Below are positions 13,123-23,153 of a stretch of DNA of 64,000 bases, piece by piece. A program made the position numbers and the translations under genes. Source of the stretch: Oceanicaulis sp. HLUCCA04 (GTDB lineage Bacteria; Pseudomonadota; Alphaproteobacteria; Caulobacterales; Maricaulaceae). Each line of letters starts with the position of its first letter. Within the stretch, counting starts at the first letter, position 1. The stretch lies in contig LJSH01000006.1 in assembly GCA_001314625.1 (NCBI GenBank), forward strand, positions 124,001 to 188,000, given 5' to 3'. The notes under the pieces are model-generated. The model had not been told where the DNA came from, did no database searches, and saw only the letters and a list, made by a program, of their open reading frames with translations.

Positions 13123-14054
13123 TCTGTCCCTCCGGCGGGCAGGCCAATCCGTTTGACCTCCCAGTGCATGTCGACCCCCTCACGGGCCGCGATCTCGGCG
13201 CGGATGTCCTCGACCAGCCCTTCAAGATCAGCCGCGCTGGCGCTGCCATCATTGATCAGGAAGTTGGCGTGCATCTCGGAAAACCGTGCCCCGCCCTTGC
13301 GCCGCCCGCGCCCGCCAACCGCATCGACAAGCTGCCAGGCCGAGCGGCCCTTGCTGGCCGTCTGGTCGGGATTTTTGAAGGTGGAGCCGGACGTTTTCTC
13401 GCGTATGGGCTGGGTCTCGGAGCGCTTTTTCGTGATCGCGTCCATACGTTCAAGGATGGCCGCGGGTTCATCGGCGCGCCCTTCAAACACGGCCTCGGTG
13501 AAGATCCAGTCCTCGGGCGCCGCGCAATGTCGATAGGCATGGCCCAGCTCGTCAGGTTTGACGATCAGGCGGCGGCCGCGGCGGTCGAGCGCGATGGCCT
13601 CAACCAGCACGTCCTTCGTCTCTGATCCGTAGCAGCCCGCATTCATGCGGATTGCGCCGCCAATCGTGCCGGGCACGCCGACAAAGAACTCAAGGCCCGC
13701 AATACCCGCCTTCGCCGCTGCTTTGGCCGCCATCTTGTCGGGCAAGGCCGTGCCGATGCGGATGCGGTTACCGTCCAGAATGTCAGTGCGGGCAAAGGCC
13801 GGGGTCAGACGGACGACCACGCCCGGCACCCCGCCATCGCGCACCAGCGTGTTGGAACCCGCGCCGAGCACATGAACGGGAATGTCGTCAGCCGTTTCGG
13901 CCAGAAAGCGCGCCAGATCGGCCTCGTCAGCCGGAAGGTAGAGCACTTGTGCCTGCCCACCCACGCGCAGCCAGGTGATGTCGGCTAGCGGCGCGTTTTC
14001 TATGTATTGCCCGCGCAGCTCGGGGAGCGCCGCAAGGAGGGACGGGAAGGTCAC
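13119..14054 (-). CDS. murB: UDP-N-acetylenolpyruvoylglucosamine reductase
   Basis: A 311-residue FAD enzyme that reduces enolpyruvyl-UDP-GlcNAc to UDP-MurNAc. The FAD motif is [14 protein letters not shown], the second is [18 protein letters not shown], and the catalytic serine sits in TSGSTFKNP. The start is GTG 14054, overlapping the murC stop as GTGA; an upstream in-frame start at 14093 lies inside murC and adds a low-complexity Gly/Arg stretch. It lies directly between murC and ddl as in other alphaproteobacteria. Confidence 0.96.
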   Translation of the reverse strand: MTFPSLLAALPELRGQYIENAPLADITWLRVGGQAQVLYLPADEADLARFLAETADDIPVHVLGAGSNTLVRDGGVPGVVVRLTPAFARTDILDGNRIRIGTALPDKMAAKAAAKAGIAGLEFFVGVPGTIGGAIRMNAGCYGSETKDVLVEAIALDRRGRRLIVKPDELGHAYRHCAAPEDWIFTEAVFEGRADEPAAILERMDAITKKRSETQPIREKTSGSTFKNPDQTASKGRSAWQLVDAVGGRGRRKGGARFSEMHANFLINDGSASAADLEGLVEDIRAEIAAREGVDMHWEVKRIGLPAGGTE

Positions 14055-15460
14055 AACACCGCCTCCAGACGCTCCGGCAGCTCGGCGGCCCACGCCGTAA
14101 TGTCGCCTGCGCCAAGGCAGACCACGAGATCACCGGCGGCCACGCGCGACGCGAGGTCCTCCGGCAGGGTTTCGCGGGCAGTAGCGGCAGCATCACGGTG
14201 ACCGTGGGCTTGCAGGCCGGCAATCAGCGAGGCCTGATCGGCGCCCTCGATCGGGCTTTCGCCAGCCGAATAGACATCTGTGACCAGCACGCTGTCAGCA
14301 TCATTGAAGCAGGTGCAGAACTCCTCGAACAGATCATTGAGGCGCGTATAGCGGTGCGGCTGGACCACCGCGATCACCTTGCCCTCACCTGCGCGCTGGC
14401 GCGCGGCTTTCAGGACGGCGGCGATCTCGACCGGGTGATGGCCATAATCATCGACCACCGTAACGCCGTTGGCGCTGCCAGTGATCGTGAAGCGGCGTTT
14501 TACCCCGGCAAACCCGGCCAGCGCCTGACGCGCGGCCTCTTCGGTGCAGCCCAGCGCCTGCGCTACGGCCACCGCGCCGGTGGTGTTCTGGACATTGTGG
14601 TCGCCCATCATCGGCAAGGCGATGTCCTTCCAGACGACGCGTTCAGCGCCCGGCGGCTGAAAGGCGATATCAAACACGGCCCCTTGCGGGCTGGTTCTGA
14701 GATTGATGCAGCGCACATCGGCCTGCGGGTTGAAGCCGTAGGTTATGACCCGGCGGTCCTCGATACGCGCGGCCAGTGCCTGCACTTCGGGGTGATCGGT
14801 GCACAGCGCCGCAAAGCCGTAAAAGGGCAGGTTCTCGACGAACTGGGCAAACGCATCGCGCAGCACGTCGAAATCGCCGTAATGCTCCATGTGTTCAGGG
14901 TCGATATTGGTGATGAGCGCGACCGTGCCGCGCAGTTTGAGGAACGAGCCGTCGCTTTCATCAGCCTCGACGACCATCCATTCGCCTTCACCCATCTTGG
15001 CGTTGGAGCCGTAGGCAGAAATGATGCCGCCATTGATGACGGTCGGGTCAAAGCCCGCCCCGTCCATCAGGGCCGCGATCAGCGATGTGGTTGTCGTCTT
15101 GCCATGCGTGCCGCCCACCGCCACGGCGTATTTCAGGCGCATCAGCTCGGCGAGCATTTCCGCCCGGCGCACGACCGGAACACGCTTCGCTCTGGCCGCT
15201 GTCAGTTCGGGATTGTCACGCTTGACGGCCGACGAAACCACAAGTGCGCCAGCACCTTCCACGTTCTCGCCGCGATGGCCGATATGCACGACCGCGCCTT
15301 TCGCGCGCAGGCGCTCCACATTGGCACTGTCCTTGATGTCGGACCCGGTGACCTGATAGCCCAGATTGAGCATGACCTCGGCGATGCCGCTCATCCCGAT
15401 CCCGCCAATGCCAACGAAGTGTACCGGGCCGGAAGCGGCGGGCAGGTCAATCAGAGCCAT
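14051..15460 (-). CDS. murC: UDP-N-acetylmuramate--L-alanine ligase
   Basis: A 469-residue Mur ligase adding L-Ala to UDP-MurNAc. The N-terminal Rossmann motif is [17 protein letters not shown], the ATP loop [12 protein letters not shown], and the third domain shows [12 protein letters not shown]. Length is normal. It begins 40 bases after murG, the widest break inside this part of the cluster, and ends in a GTGA overlap with murB. Confidence 0.97.
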   Translation of the reverse strand: MALIDLPAASGPVHFVGIGGIGMSGIAEVMLNLGYQVTGSDIKDSANVERLRAKGAVVHIGHRGENVEGAGALVVSSAVKRDNPELTAARAKRVPVVRRAEMLAELMRLKYAVAVGGTHGKTTTTSLIAALMDGAGFDPTVINGGIISAYGSNAKMGEGEWMVVEADESDGSFLKLRGTVALITNIDPEHMEHYGDFDVLRDAFAQFVENLPFYGFAALCTDHPEVQALAARIEDRRVITYGFNPQADVRCINLRTSPQGAVFDIAFQPPGAERVVWKDIALPMMGDHNVQNTTGAVAVAQALGCTEEAARQALAGFAGVKRRFTITGSANGVTVVDDYGHHPVEIAAVLKAARQRAGEGKVIAVVQPHRYTRLNDLFEEFCTCFNDADSVLVTDVYSAGESPIEGADQASLIAGLQAHGHRDAAATARETLPEDLASRVAAGDLVVCLGAGDITAWAAELPERLEAVL

Positions 15461-15500
15461 GAATGCTATATCCTTGAAAACGGGACTTGAAACGGGTCGG

Positions 15501-16598
15501 TCAGGTGCGCGGCTTTAGCGCGTCCTGCAGGAGCGATGCCAGACGCAAGTGTGCATCGGGTTTGCCGGCCTGCAGGGCTGCCTCGGCCATGGAGCCGAGA
15601 GCTTCGCCGTCACCCAGCAGCGTTTCAAGCCGCGCCCGCAGCGCACCGGCTGCGATCTCGTCCTCGGTGATTATCTGGGCAGCGCCCGTCGCCGCAAGAC
15701 CTTGCGCATTGGCGCGTTGATGGTCGTCGGCAGCAATCTCCAGCGGCACCAGGAGCGAGGGCCGCCCCAGCGCCGCAATCTCCGACACGCTGGACGCACC
15801 GGAGCGCGAAATGACGAGATGCGCGCGCGCATAGAGCGGGCCCATATCTTCAAAAAACGGTTCGCACACGGCTTCGACGCCTGCCTGGGCATATATCCGG
15901 CGTGCCGCATCCACCTGTTCGGCGCGGGTCTGCTGGGTCACTTCAAGGCGGGCGCGCAAGGCCTCCGGCAGCTGTGCAATCGCTTCGGGCACACCTGCTG
16001 ACAGAATACGCGCACCCAGCGAACCGCCGATGACCAATAGCCGGATCGGCCCGTCTGCTTGGGGCGCATCATAGGGCGCGCGCCCGCCCGCCAGAATGGC
16101 GCTGCGCACAGGATTGCCCGTCACAACGTGACGCGACCGGGCGGGCAGGCGGTCGAGGCGGTCAAACCCCGACGCGACGGCAACCGCCTTGCGTGCGAAC
16201 ACACGGTTCACCCGGCCGAGCACCGCGTTTTGTTCATGGATGACAAAGGGTATGCGCTTGAGCTGGGCGTGAGCCAGAGCCGGAAAGGCCGGATAACCGC
16301 CAAATCCGGCTACCATGTCGGGCCGGAAGCGGGCGTTGATGCCGCCTGCCGTTGCAAATCCTCTTGCCAGACGCAGCGTGTTACCCGCTGCCTTTGCCGG
16401 GTTTTTCACAAACGGCGTAGCCGCCTCGATCTGGTCCACGCCTTCGCCTGGAAAGCCGGCGGCATGGCGCATCCCGCGCTGATCAGTGATCAGGCGTATC
16501 TGCCAGCCCGCTTCGCGCAAGGTCTCGGCTACCGCGCGTGCCGGGAATATATGCCCGCCCGTGCCGCCTGCTGCGATCAGAAGCCGGGGCGCATTCAT
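15501..16598 (-). CDS. murG: UDP-GlcNAc:lipid I transferase MurG
   Basis: A 365-residue GT-B glycosyltransferase on the inner face of the membrane that converts lipid I to lipid II. The N-terminal donor loop is [17 protein letters not shown]; the acceptor side has [15 protein letters not shown], and the C-terminal UDP-GlcNAc site [19 protein letters not shown]. Its ATG overlaps the ftsW stop as ATGA. Length and motifs are normal. Confidence 0.97.
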   Translation of the reverse strand: MNAPRLLIAAGGTGGHIFPARAVAETLREAGWQIRLITDQRGMRHAAGFPGEGVDQIEAATPFVKNPAKAAGNTLRLARGFATAGGINARFRPDMVAGFGGYPAFPALAHAQLKRIPFVIHEQNAVLGRVNRVFARKAVAVASGFDRLDRLPARSRHVVTGNPVRSAILAGGRAPYDAPQADGPIRLLVIGGSLGARILSAGVPEAIAQLPEALRARLEVTQQTRAEQVDAARRIYAQAGVEAVCEPFFEDMGPLYARAHLVISRSGASSVSEIAALGRPSLLVPLEIAADDHQRANAQGLAATGAAQIITEDEIAAGALRARLETLLGDGEALGSMAEAALQAGKPDAHLRLASLLQDALKPRT

Positions 16599-17743
16599 GC
16601 CGGCACCATGGCCGCGCGTGACCGTTCAGGCAGATACGCGCCCGGCGTCCGCTTGGTCAGCGCCAGCAACAGGCCGGCGGCCAAGCCCAGCGACAGCATG
16701 GAAGAGCCGCCATAGGACACGAAGGGCAGCGTCATGCCCTTGGCCGGTGCCAGCTCCAGATTGACCAGAATGTTGATCAGCGCCTGACCGCCAAACATCA
16801 GCGCGAGCCCGGCAACAGCCAGCTGAGCGAAATGATCGGAAAGGCGCATCGAGCAGGACCATGCTCTGGCGAACAGGATCGCGAACAGGCCGATAATCGC
16901 CAGCGATGCCACCAGCCCGAACTCTTCAGCGGCGACCGAGAAGACGAAATCGGTATGGGCTTCCGGCAAATAGCGCTTCACTTCGCCCTCACCGGGGCCG
17001 ACGCCGGTAAATCCGCCGCGCGTGATTGCATTGACCGCCATATCCGTCTGGGTCGGACCACCCGCGGACGCAGGCTCAAGGAATCTGGCGACGCGGTCAC
17101 GCACATGGCCCAGGAAGGCATAGGCGGCCACCCCGCCACTGATCGCCACACTGCCCAGCAGCGCTGTATGAAGAACCGACAGGCCGGCCACCCACAGCAT
17201 GGCGGCAAAAATGCCGGTCAACAGGATGGTTTGCCCGAAATCGGGCTGGTCGATGAACAGGCAAACCGCCAGCACGTAGATTCCAGCGGCCGCGAGGCGG
17301 CCGGGCACTGGCGCGCCCTTGCTCTCTTCAGCAAACAGCCAGGCGGCAATCACGATGAAAGCGGGTTTGAAGAATTCCGATGGCTGGAGCGAGAAGCTGC
17401 CAAACCGCAGCCAGCGGGTTGCCCCGTTCACCTCGTGCCCGGCGAACGCCACCACGATGAGGCCAAGCAGGCTGCCCACCAGCATCAGCCCGGCGAAGCG
17501 TCTGGCGCCTTTGGGGCTGAGCGCGGCAACCGCCATCATCAACACCACCGAGAGCGCTGCGAACATCGTATGGCGGACCAGATAGTGGAACGGGTCTCCC
17601 GGACTGACGCGCTCTGCGGCGGAGGGGCTGGCCGCCATCGACAGTGTCAGCCCGACGACGATCAGGCCCGACAGGGTAAACAGCAATGTCCGGTCAAGAC
17701 CAAACCAGACCCGCGCAAATCCCGAACGGCTCGCCGCTTTCAT
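16595..17743 (-). CDS. ftsW: septal lipid II glycosyltransferase FtsW
   Basis: A 382-residue SEDS-family polytopic membrane protein with about ten helices. It polymerises lipid II at the septum together with FtsI. Family marks are NGATRWLRFGSFSLQPSEF (catalytic/contact loop) and the C-terminal LPFVSYGGSSMLSLGLAAG. It overlaps both neighbours (murD and murG) by 4 bp. The paired transpeptidase gene ftsI lies in the same cluster. Confidence 0.97.
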   Translation of the reverse strand: MKAASRSGFARVWFGLDRTLLFTLSGLIVVGLTLSMAASPSAAERVSPGDPFHYLVRHTMFAALSVVLMMAVAALSPKGARRFAGLMLVGSLLGLIVVAFAGHEVNGATRWLRFGSFSLQPSEFFKPAFIVIAAWLFAEESKGAPVPGRLAAAGIYVLAVCLFIDQPDFGQTILLTGIFAAMLWVAGLSVLHTALLGSVAISGGVAAYAFLGHVRDRVARFLEPASAGGPTQTDMAVNAITRGGFTGVGPGEGEVKRYLPEAHTDFVFSVAAEEFGLVASLAIIGLFAILFARAWSCSMRLSDHFAQLAVAGLALMFGGQALINILVNLELAPAKGMTLPFVSYGGSSMLSLGLAAGLLLALTKRTPGAYLPERSRAAMVPA

Positions 17744-19152
17744 GACGCTTCCCCTTGCAGTGCCCGCTCCAGAAGATCTTTGACCAGCGCGCGGAACGTG
17801 TCGCCCCGGTGCTCGTAGCTCTTGAACTGATCAAACGAGGCGCAGGCCGGCGAGAGCAACACCACCGGGCGGCGATACCCGCTTTCAGCGGCATCTATGG
17901 CGGCGTGCTGCAAGGCCTGCTCAAGCGAGCCGCAGATTTCAGCCGGAACGGCATTGCCCAGTTGCTTGCGCAAGAGTTCGCTGTCGCGTCCGATGAGGTA
18001 GGCTTTGCGGATACGCCGGAAATGCGGCTGCAGGCTGGCAATGCCGCCCTCCTTGGCCTCACCCCCCGCTATCCAGAAAATATCGTGATAACAGCCGAGC
18101 GCCTGGGCAGCAGCTTCGGCGTTGGTCGCCTTGGAATCGTTGATGAAAAGCAGCGAGCCTGCCTCGCCCACCCTTTCCTGCCGGTGGGGCAGTCCGGGAA
18201 AGCTGGCAATGGCCGATACCGCGTCGTGAACGCTGACGCCGAGCGCGCGCACCGCCGCATAGGCGGCCGCGGCGTTCTGGGCATTGTGCGAACCGGGCAG
18301 CGCCGGGGCACGGGCGAGCTCCATGATCGCGCGCGCGCCACCCTTGGCGGTGTCATCATAGAGCTTCCCGGCCAGCGCATAGACGCCGAACGAAACAAGG
18401 CGCTGGCAGGATATGGGCGTCACCGTGATACCGGAGCGCGATTTCAGGCGCATGCAGACGCTGCGGCTGGGCTCGTCATCGACACCGACAATCGCGGTAT
18501 CACCATCGGCCTGATTGGCGAAGATGCGCTCCTTGGCCTTGCGATAGCCATCAATATCGCCGTGCCGGTCGATATGATCGGGTGTCAGGTTCAGGAATAC
18601 CGCCACGTGACAGCGCAGGCTCTCCACCAGATCGAGCTGATAGGACGACAGTTCCAGCACATAAATCGCGCCGGGGCGCGGCGGCTCCAGCCCCAGAACG
18701 GCGTCGCCAATATTCCCGCCAACACGCACATCGCGGCCGGCGGATTTGAGAATGTGGCCGATGAGAGCCGTCGTGGTCGACTTGCCATTCGTGCCGGTAA
18801 TGCCAACGATTGTAACGTCCGGCACGTTTGCCACGGCCTGTGCAAACAGCTCCATATCGCCAATCACCGGCGCGCCGACCGCGCGGGCCAGCGACACAAC
18901 CCGGTGCGGCGCGGGGTGGCTTAGCGGAATGCCGGGCGACAGCACCAGCGCGGCTATGTCGCCCCAGTCGCGCCGGTTGAGATCATCAAGCTCCAGCCCG
19001 GCGGCCATCGCGGCGTCGCGGGCCGCGGCGTTGTCATCCCATGCGGACACCTGCGCGCCGCCCGCCAGAAGCGCGCGGACAGCCGCGATCCCGGTACGGC
19101 CAAGGCCGAACACCGCCACGCGGCGTCCCTTATAGGCGCTAACCGGGATCAT
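17740..19152 (-). CDS. murD: UDP-MurNAc-L-alanine--D-glutamate ligase
   Basis: A 470-residue Mur ligase adding D-Glu to the stem peptide. The N-terminal domain opens with RVAVFGLGRTGIAAVRAL; the ATP loop is GITGTNGKSTTTAL; the third domain has FINDSKATNAEAAAQAL and WIAGGEAKEGG. Normal length. It follows mraY by 10 bases and is coupled to ftsW by an ATGA overlap. Confidence 0.97.
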   Translation of the reverse strand: MIPVSAYKGRRVAVFGLGRTGIAAVRALLAGGAQVSAWDDNAAARDAAMAAGLELDDLNRRDWGDIAALVLSPGIPLSHPAPHRVVSLARAVGAPVIGDMELFAQAVANVPDVTIVGITGTNGKSTTTALIGHILKSAGRDVRVGGNIGDAVLGLEPPRPGAIYVLELSSYQLDLVESLRCHVAVFLNLTPDHIDRHGDIDGYRKAKERIFANQADGDTAIVGVDDEPSRSVCMRLKSRSGITVTPISCQRLVSFGVYALAGKLYDDTAKGGARAIMELARAPALPGSHNAQNAAAAYAAVRALGVSVHDAVSAIASFPGLPHRQERVGEAGSLLFINDSKATNAEAAAQALGCYHDIFWIAGGEAKEGGIASLQPHFRRIRKAYLIGRDSELLRKQLGNAVPAEICGSLEQALQHAAIDAAESGYRRPVVLLSPACASFDQFKSYEHRGDTFRALVKDLLERALQGEAS

Positions 19153-19162
19153 TGCAGGAACG

Positions 19163-20263
19163 CTACCTCAGCTTGAGTGTGGACAGGCCGATCAAAGCCA
19201 GCACCACCGCAATGATCCAGAAGCGGATCACGATGGTAGGCTCTGCCCAGCCCATTTTTTCAAAATGGTGGTGGATCGGCGCCATGCGGAAGACGCGCTT
19301 GCCGGTCAGCTTGAAGCTGGCGACCTGGATCATCACCGACAGGGCCTCGAGAACGAACAGGCCACCGACAATGGCCAGCACGATCTCGTGCTTCACCGCC
19401 ACTGCAATCGTGCCCAGGGCACCGCCCAGGGACAATGAGCCTGTATCGCCCATGAACACCATCGCAGGGGGCGCATTGTACCAGAGAAAGCCCAGCCCCG
19501 AACCGATGATGGCGCCGCATATGACGGCCAGTTCGCCTGTTCCGGGCGTGAAATTCAGGAACAGATAGTTGGAATAGACCGCCGAACCGACGAAATAGGC
19601 AATGAAGCCGAACGAGCCTGCCGCGATCATCACCGGCACGATGGCCAGGCCATCAAGACCGTCCGTGATGTTGACGGCGTTGGACGCGCCGACAATCACG
19701 ATCAGGCCGAACAGGAAGAACCCGTAGCTGAGCGGTATCAGCACATCCTTGAAGAAAGGCACCGCGATGGAGGTGGCAAACCCTTCGGGCACGTTGGGGG
19801 CCGAGGAAAGCAGCTCTGTCATCCAGAACACGGCCACCAGCGCCACGACCGATTGCAGGGCCAGCTTCATCTTGCCCGAAATACCCGCCGAGGAGCGCTT
19901 GGTCACCTTGCGCCAGTCATCGAGAAAGCCGATCGCGCCGAAGCCGGCGGTCACCAGTATCACGACCCAGATATAGGCGTTGGACAGATCGGCCCAGAGC
20001 AGTGTGCCGGCCAGAATGCCTATCAGGATTATGAAGCCCCCCATGGTGGGCGTGCCCGCCTTGGTGAGCACATGGGATTCCGGGCCGTCATCACGGATCG
20101 GCTGGGAGCCTTTTGTTCTGAGCCAGCCGATGAAAGGCTTGCCGATAATGAGCGCTACCGCAAACGCCGTGATCAGGCCTGCGCCTGTACGAAATGTCAG
20201 ATAGTTCACCACGTTGAACAGGGCGATGTCGGCAGCAAGTTGGGAAAGCAGGAAATAGAGCAT
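19163..20263 (-). CDS. mraY: phospho-MurNAc-pentapeptide transferase
   Basis: A 366-residue integral membrane enzyme (about ten helices) that moves phospho-MurNAc-pentapeptide onto undecaprenyl phosphate to make lipid I. Marks are the nucleotide-binding loop [13 protein letters not shown], the catalytic [16 protein letters not shown] and the C-terminal [12 protein letters not shown]. It starts 5 bases after murF and belongs to the same transcript. Confidence 0.97.
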   Translation of the reverse strand: MLYFLLSQLAADIALFNVVNYLTFRTGAGLITAFAVALIIGKPFIGWLRTKGSQPIRDDGPESHVLTKAGTPTMGGFIILIGILAGTLLWADLSNAYIWVVILVTAGFGAIGFLDDWRKVTKRSSAGISGKMKLALQSVVALVAVFWMTELLSSAPNVPEGFATSIAVPFFKDVLIPLSYGFFLFGLIVIVGASNAVNITDGLDGLAIVPVMIAAGSFGFIAYFVGSAVYSNYLFLNFTPGTGELAVICGAIIGSGLGFLWYNAPPAMVFMGDTGSLSLGGALGTIAVAVKHEIVLAIVGGLFVLEALSVMIQVASFKLTGKRVFRMAPIHHHFEKMGWAEPTIVIRFWIIAVVLALIGLSTLKLR

Positions 20264-20268
20264 GAAAA

Positions 20269-21678
20269 TCAGCCTTTGATGACCGCGTCGACGGCACCGT
20301 TGTGCAAACTTGCGACTACTTTATGAACGCCGGAACCATTCGACCCCTTGATCAGCACAACATCATCCGGACGCAGCATCTCAATAAGGCGTTGCGTGGC
20401 ATCGGCGGGCGACGCCGCCATCGTGCCTTTGACTGAAGACGGCAAGGCAGAGACCATGTGCTCCATCATCGCGCCCACGCCGATCACCTCGCTGACCCCT
20501 GCACTGGAAAGCCGGGCAGCCAGTTCGCGATGACGCTCCGGCGCGGTCTCGCCGATCTCCAGCATCTCACCAAGGACAGCCAGGCGGCGGCCTTTGCCCT
20601 CGGGCGTATGGCGGGCGAGCGTTGAAATCGCCGATGCCATCGAGGCCGGGTTGGCATTATAGCTGTCATCGATGATACGCGCGCTGCCGCCTTCAAGATT
20701 GACGGTAAAGCTGGCGCCACGCCCGGCCTGCGCTTCCAACCCGGCCAGCACATCAGCGACCTGCGCAGAATCGATCCCGGCGGTGACGCATGCTGCCATG
20801 ACGGCGGCGGCATTATGGGCCTGATGCTCTCCGGGTGCCGGGATCGCTATATCGACCACACGGCCCAGCACGTCGAGCCGCCCGCGCCCGCCTGTGGCCT
20901 CCTGCTCCCAGGAGAGAATGCGCACGGCAGCGCCTCTTGCCTTGCCGAACTCGAACATGAACGCCGCAGAGCTTTCACCGATGCGCGCGGCAAGCCGGGG
21001 CGCGTATTCGCAGTCCGCCGGGATGATCGCCACACCATCCCCTGCCAGCCCGGTGAATATCTCCGCCTTGGCGTCGGCGATGGCTTCCATCGAGCCGAGA
21101 TTTTCCAGATGCGCGGGCGCGATGCGCGTGATCAGCGCGACCTGCGGCCGGACCTGTGTGGCCAAGGCAGCGATCTCGCCGGCATGGTTCATGCCCATTT
21201 CGAAAACCCCGCGCGCCGTTTCGCGCGGCATCCGGGCAAGTGTCAGCGGCACACCCCAGTGGTTATTGTAGGATTTAACGCTCCAGTGCGCCGTGCCGCC
21301 GCTACGGAAAACCGCCGCGATCGCTTCCTTGACGGAGGTTTTACCCACCGATCCCGTGACCCCAACCCGGACAGCCGGACAACGGTCACGCGCGGCAATG
21401 CCGAGGCGTTGCAGCGCTTCGAGCACATCGGGCACGACAAGGCGCGGGCCTGAACCGGCATCCTCGCGGCTGACAATCGAGGCTGCAGCGCCTGCCTTTT
21501 CTGCAGCAGGCACAAAATCATGGCCATCGCGCTGATCAGCGAGCGCCACGAACAGATCACCGGCCTCCAGCGAGCGTGTGTCGATGGAGACCCCTTGCGC
21601 CTGCCAGTTGTCTGCACCTACAAGCCGTCCGCCGGTGGCGCTGGCGGCTTCTGCCGCTGTCCATAAAGGCCCGGTCAT
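20269..21678 (-). CDS. murF: UDP-MurNAc-tripeptide--D-Ala-D-Ala ligase
   Basis: A 469-residue Mur ligase attaching D-Ala-D-Ala to the stem peptide. The ATP loop is [17 protein letters not shown] and the third domain carries [16 protein letters not shown]. The N-terminal domain recognises the DAP-containing tripeptide made by the adjacent MurE. It overlaps murE by 4 bp and precedes mraY by 5 bases. Confidence 0.97.
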   Translation of the reverse strand: MTGPLWTAAEAASATGGRLVGADNWQAQGVSIDTRSLEAGDLFVALADQRDGHDFVPAAEKAGAAASIVSREDAGSGPRLVVPDVLEALQRLGIAARDRCPAVRVGVTGSVGKTSVKEAIAAVFRSGGTAHWSVKSYNNHWGVPLTLARMPRETARGVFEMGMNHAGEIAALATQVRPQVALITRIAPAHLENLGSMEAIADAKAEIFTGLAGDGVAIIPADCEYAPRLAARIGESSAAFMFEFGKARGAAVRILSWEQEATGGRGRLDVLGRVVDIAIPAPGEHQAHNAAAVMAACVTAGIDSAQVADVLAGLEAQAGRGASFTVNLEGGSARIIDDSYNANPASMASAISTLARHTPEGKGRRLAVLGEMLEIGETAPERHRELAARLSSAGVSEVIGVGAMMEHMVSALPSSVKGTMAASPADATQRLIEMLRPDDVVLIKGSNGSGVHKVVASLHNGAVDAVIKG

Positions 21679-23153
21679 TGCCCCCGCTCCCCGGTCTTGC
21701 CTGCTCTTTGTGCCAGCGCCCGCCGCGCCACTTCGCCGTCGTCAAAGGGGTGTACGACACCCTTGATGGTCTGGCCGGTCTCGTGGCCCTTGCCCGCGAT
21801 CAGCAAGGTGTCACCGGCGCCGAGCGCGTTGACGCCTGTGAAGATGGCTTTCTCCCGGTCACCAATTTCCTCGGCACCCGGCGCGCCTTTGAGTATCGCA
21901 GCGCGGATCATGGCGGGGTCTTCAGAGCGCGGATTATCGTCGGTCACAATCACGCGGTCAGCGAGTTTTGCTGCCATCGCGCCCATCTTTTCGCGCTTCG
22001 TCGGGTCCCGGTCCCCGCCTGCACCGAACACCACGATCACCTTGCCAGCCGTATGCGGACGGGCGGCACGCAACAGCTTGTCGAGGCCATCAGGCGTATG
22101 GGCATAATCGATCAGCACCGGCGCGCCATCGGACGTCGAACCGACATGCTCAAGCCGCCCGGGCACGCCTTTGAGGCTTTCCAGCGCAGCAAACACTGTC
22201 CCGGCATCAACGCCGCTGACTAGCGCCATCGCGGCAGCCTGAAAGGCATTGCTGGCCTGAAACTCGCCCATCAGGGGCAAGGTCAGCGTGCGCTCCACGC
22301 CTGCATGGACGAAGCGCACATGCTGGAACGCCGCGTGCGGTGTGATTTCCTTCAGCTGAAGACCGCGTCCGTTCCAGCCGACGGTGAATATCTCCTGATG
22401 ACGGGCCTCTGCCCGCCGGACAACCGCTTCGCCCCATTCGCTATCGACCGTGATGACGGCGGGTGCGCCTTCAGGCAGCAGCTCGTCGAACAGGCGCATC
22501 TTGGAGGCGAAATAATCCTCAAAGTCCGGGTGATAGTCGAGATGGTCCTGGGTAAGGTTGGAAAAGCCTGCCAGCGCGATTTTCGCCCCGTCCATGCGGC
22601 GCTGTTTCAGCCCGTGACTGGAGGCTTCCATGGCCAGATGGGTCACGCCTTCGCCAGCGAGGCCATCCAGCGCCTCATGCAGCGCTACGGCGTCCGGCGT
22701 CGTATAGCCCACGTCGGTTCGGCCTGATCCCCGCGTCACGCCCAGAGTGCCCAAGGCCGCCGCTTCACGCCCGGCATGGGCCCAGATCTGGCGCAGGAAT
22801 TCCACGGTCGAGCTTTTGCCATTGGTGCCGGTAATGGCGGCGATATAGTCCGGCTGGCGGGGTGAAAACCGCGCCGCAATCTGCGCCAGCGCCAGACGCG
22901 GATCGTCCGCCTCGATCACCGGCACTGCGGCCGTGGTGCCGCGCTCAGCCAGAACAACCGCCGCGCCCGCCTCGACAGCTGCCTTGATGAAGGCATTGCC
23001 GTGGGTCGTTACGCCCGGTAGGGCGGCAAAGAGGAAGCCGGGACGAACTGCCCGGCTGTCCAGCGCCAACCCTTTGATGACAAGATCATGCGACCCGTCT
23101 GGAAGGTTCAGACCGGCAGGGACGAGATCGCCTAGCAGACGCGGCGCGCTCAT
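21675..23153 (-). CDS. murE: UDP-MurNAc-tripeptide synthetase (meso-DAP)
   Basis: A 492-residue Mur ligase adding the third stem residue. The ATP loop is AITGTNGKSSTVEFL. The specificity motif VTDDNPRSEDP carries the DNPR signature of meso-diaminopimelate enzymes, so a Gram-negative DAP-type wall is predicted. It is coupled to ftsI and murF by 4-bp overlaps. Confidence 0.97.
   Translation of the reverse strand: MSAPRLLGDLVPAGLNLPDGSHDLVIKGLALDSRAVRPGFLFAALPGVTTHGNAFIKAAVEAGAAVVLAERGTTAAVPVIEADDPRLALAQIAARFSPRQPDYIAAITGTNGKSSTVEFLRQIWAHAGREAAALGTLGVTRGSGRTDVGYTTPDAVALHEALDGLAGEGVTHLAMEASSHGLKQRRMDGAKIALAGFSNLTQDHLDYHPDFEDYFASKMRLFDELLPEGAPAVITVDSEWGEAVVRRAEARHQEIFTVGWNGRGLQLKEITPHAAFQHVRFVHAGVERTLTLPLMGEFQASNAFQAAAMALVSGVDAGTVFAALESLKGVPGRLEHVGSTSDGAPVLIDYAHTPDGLDKLLRAARPHTAGKVIVVFGAGGDRDPTKREKMGAMAAKLADRVIVTDDNPRSEDPAMIRAAILKGAPGAEEIGDREKAIFTGVNALGAGDTLLIAGKGHETGQTIKGVVHPFDDGEVARRALAQRAGKTGERGQ

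Noticed and set aside
14198..15490. Long plus-strand open frame across murC
   Set aside because: Antisense shadow of murC; no ribosome site and no recognisable motif. Similar shadows over ligA, murD and the carboxylase were rejected for the same reason.
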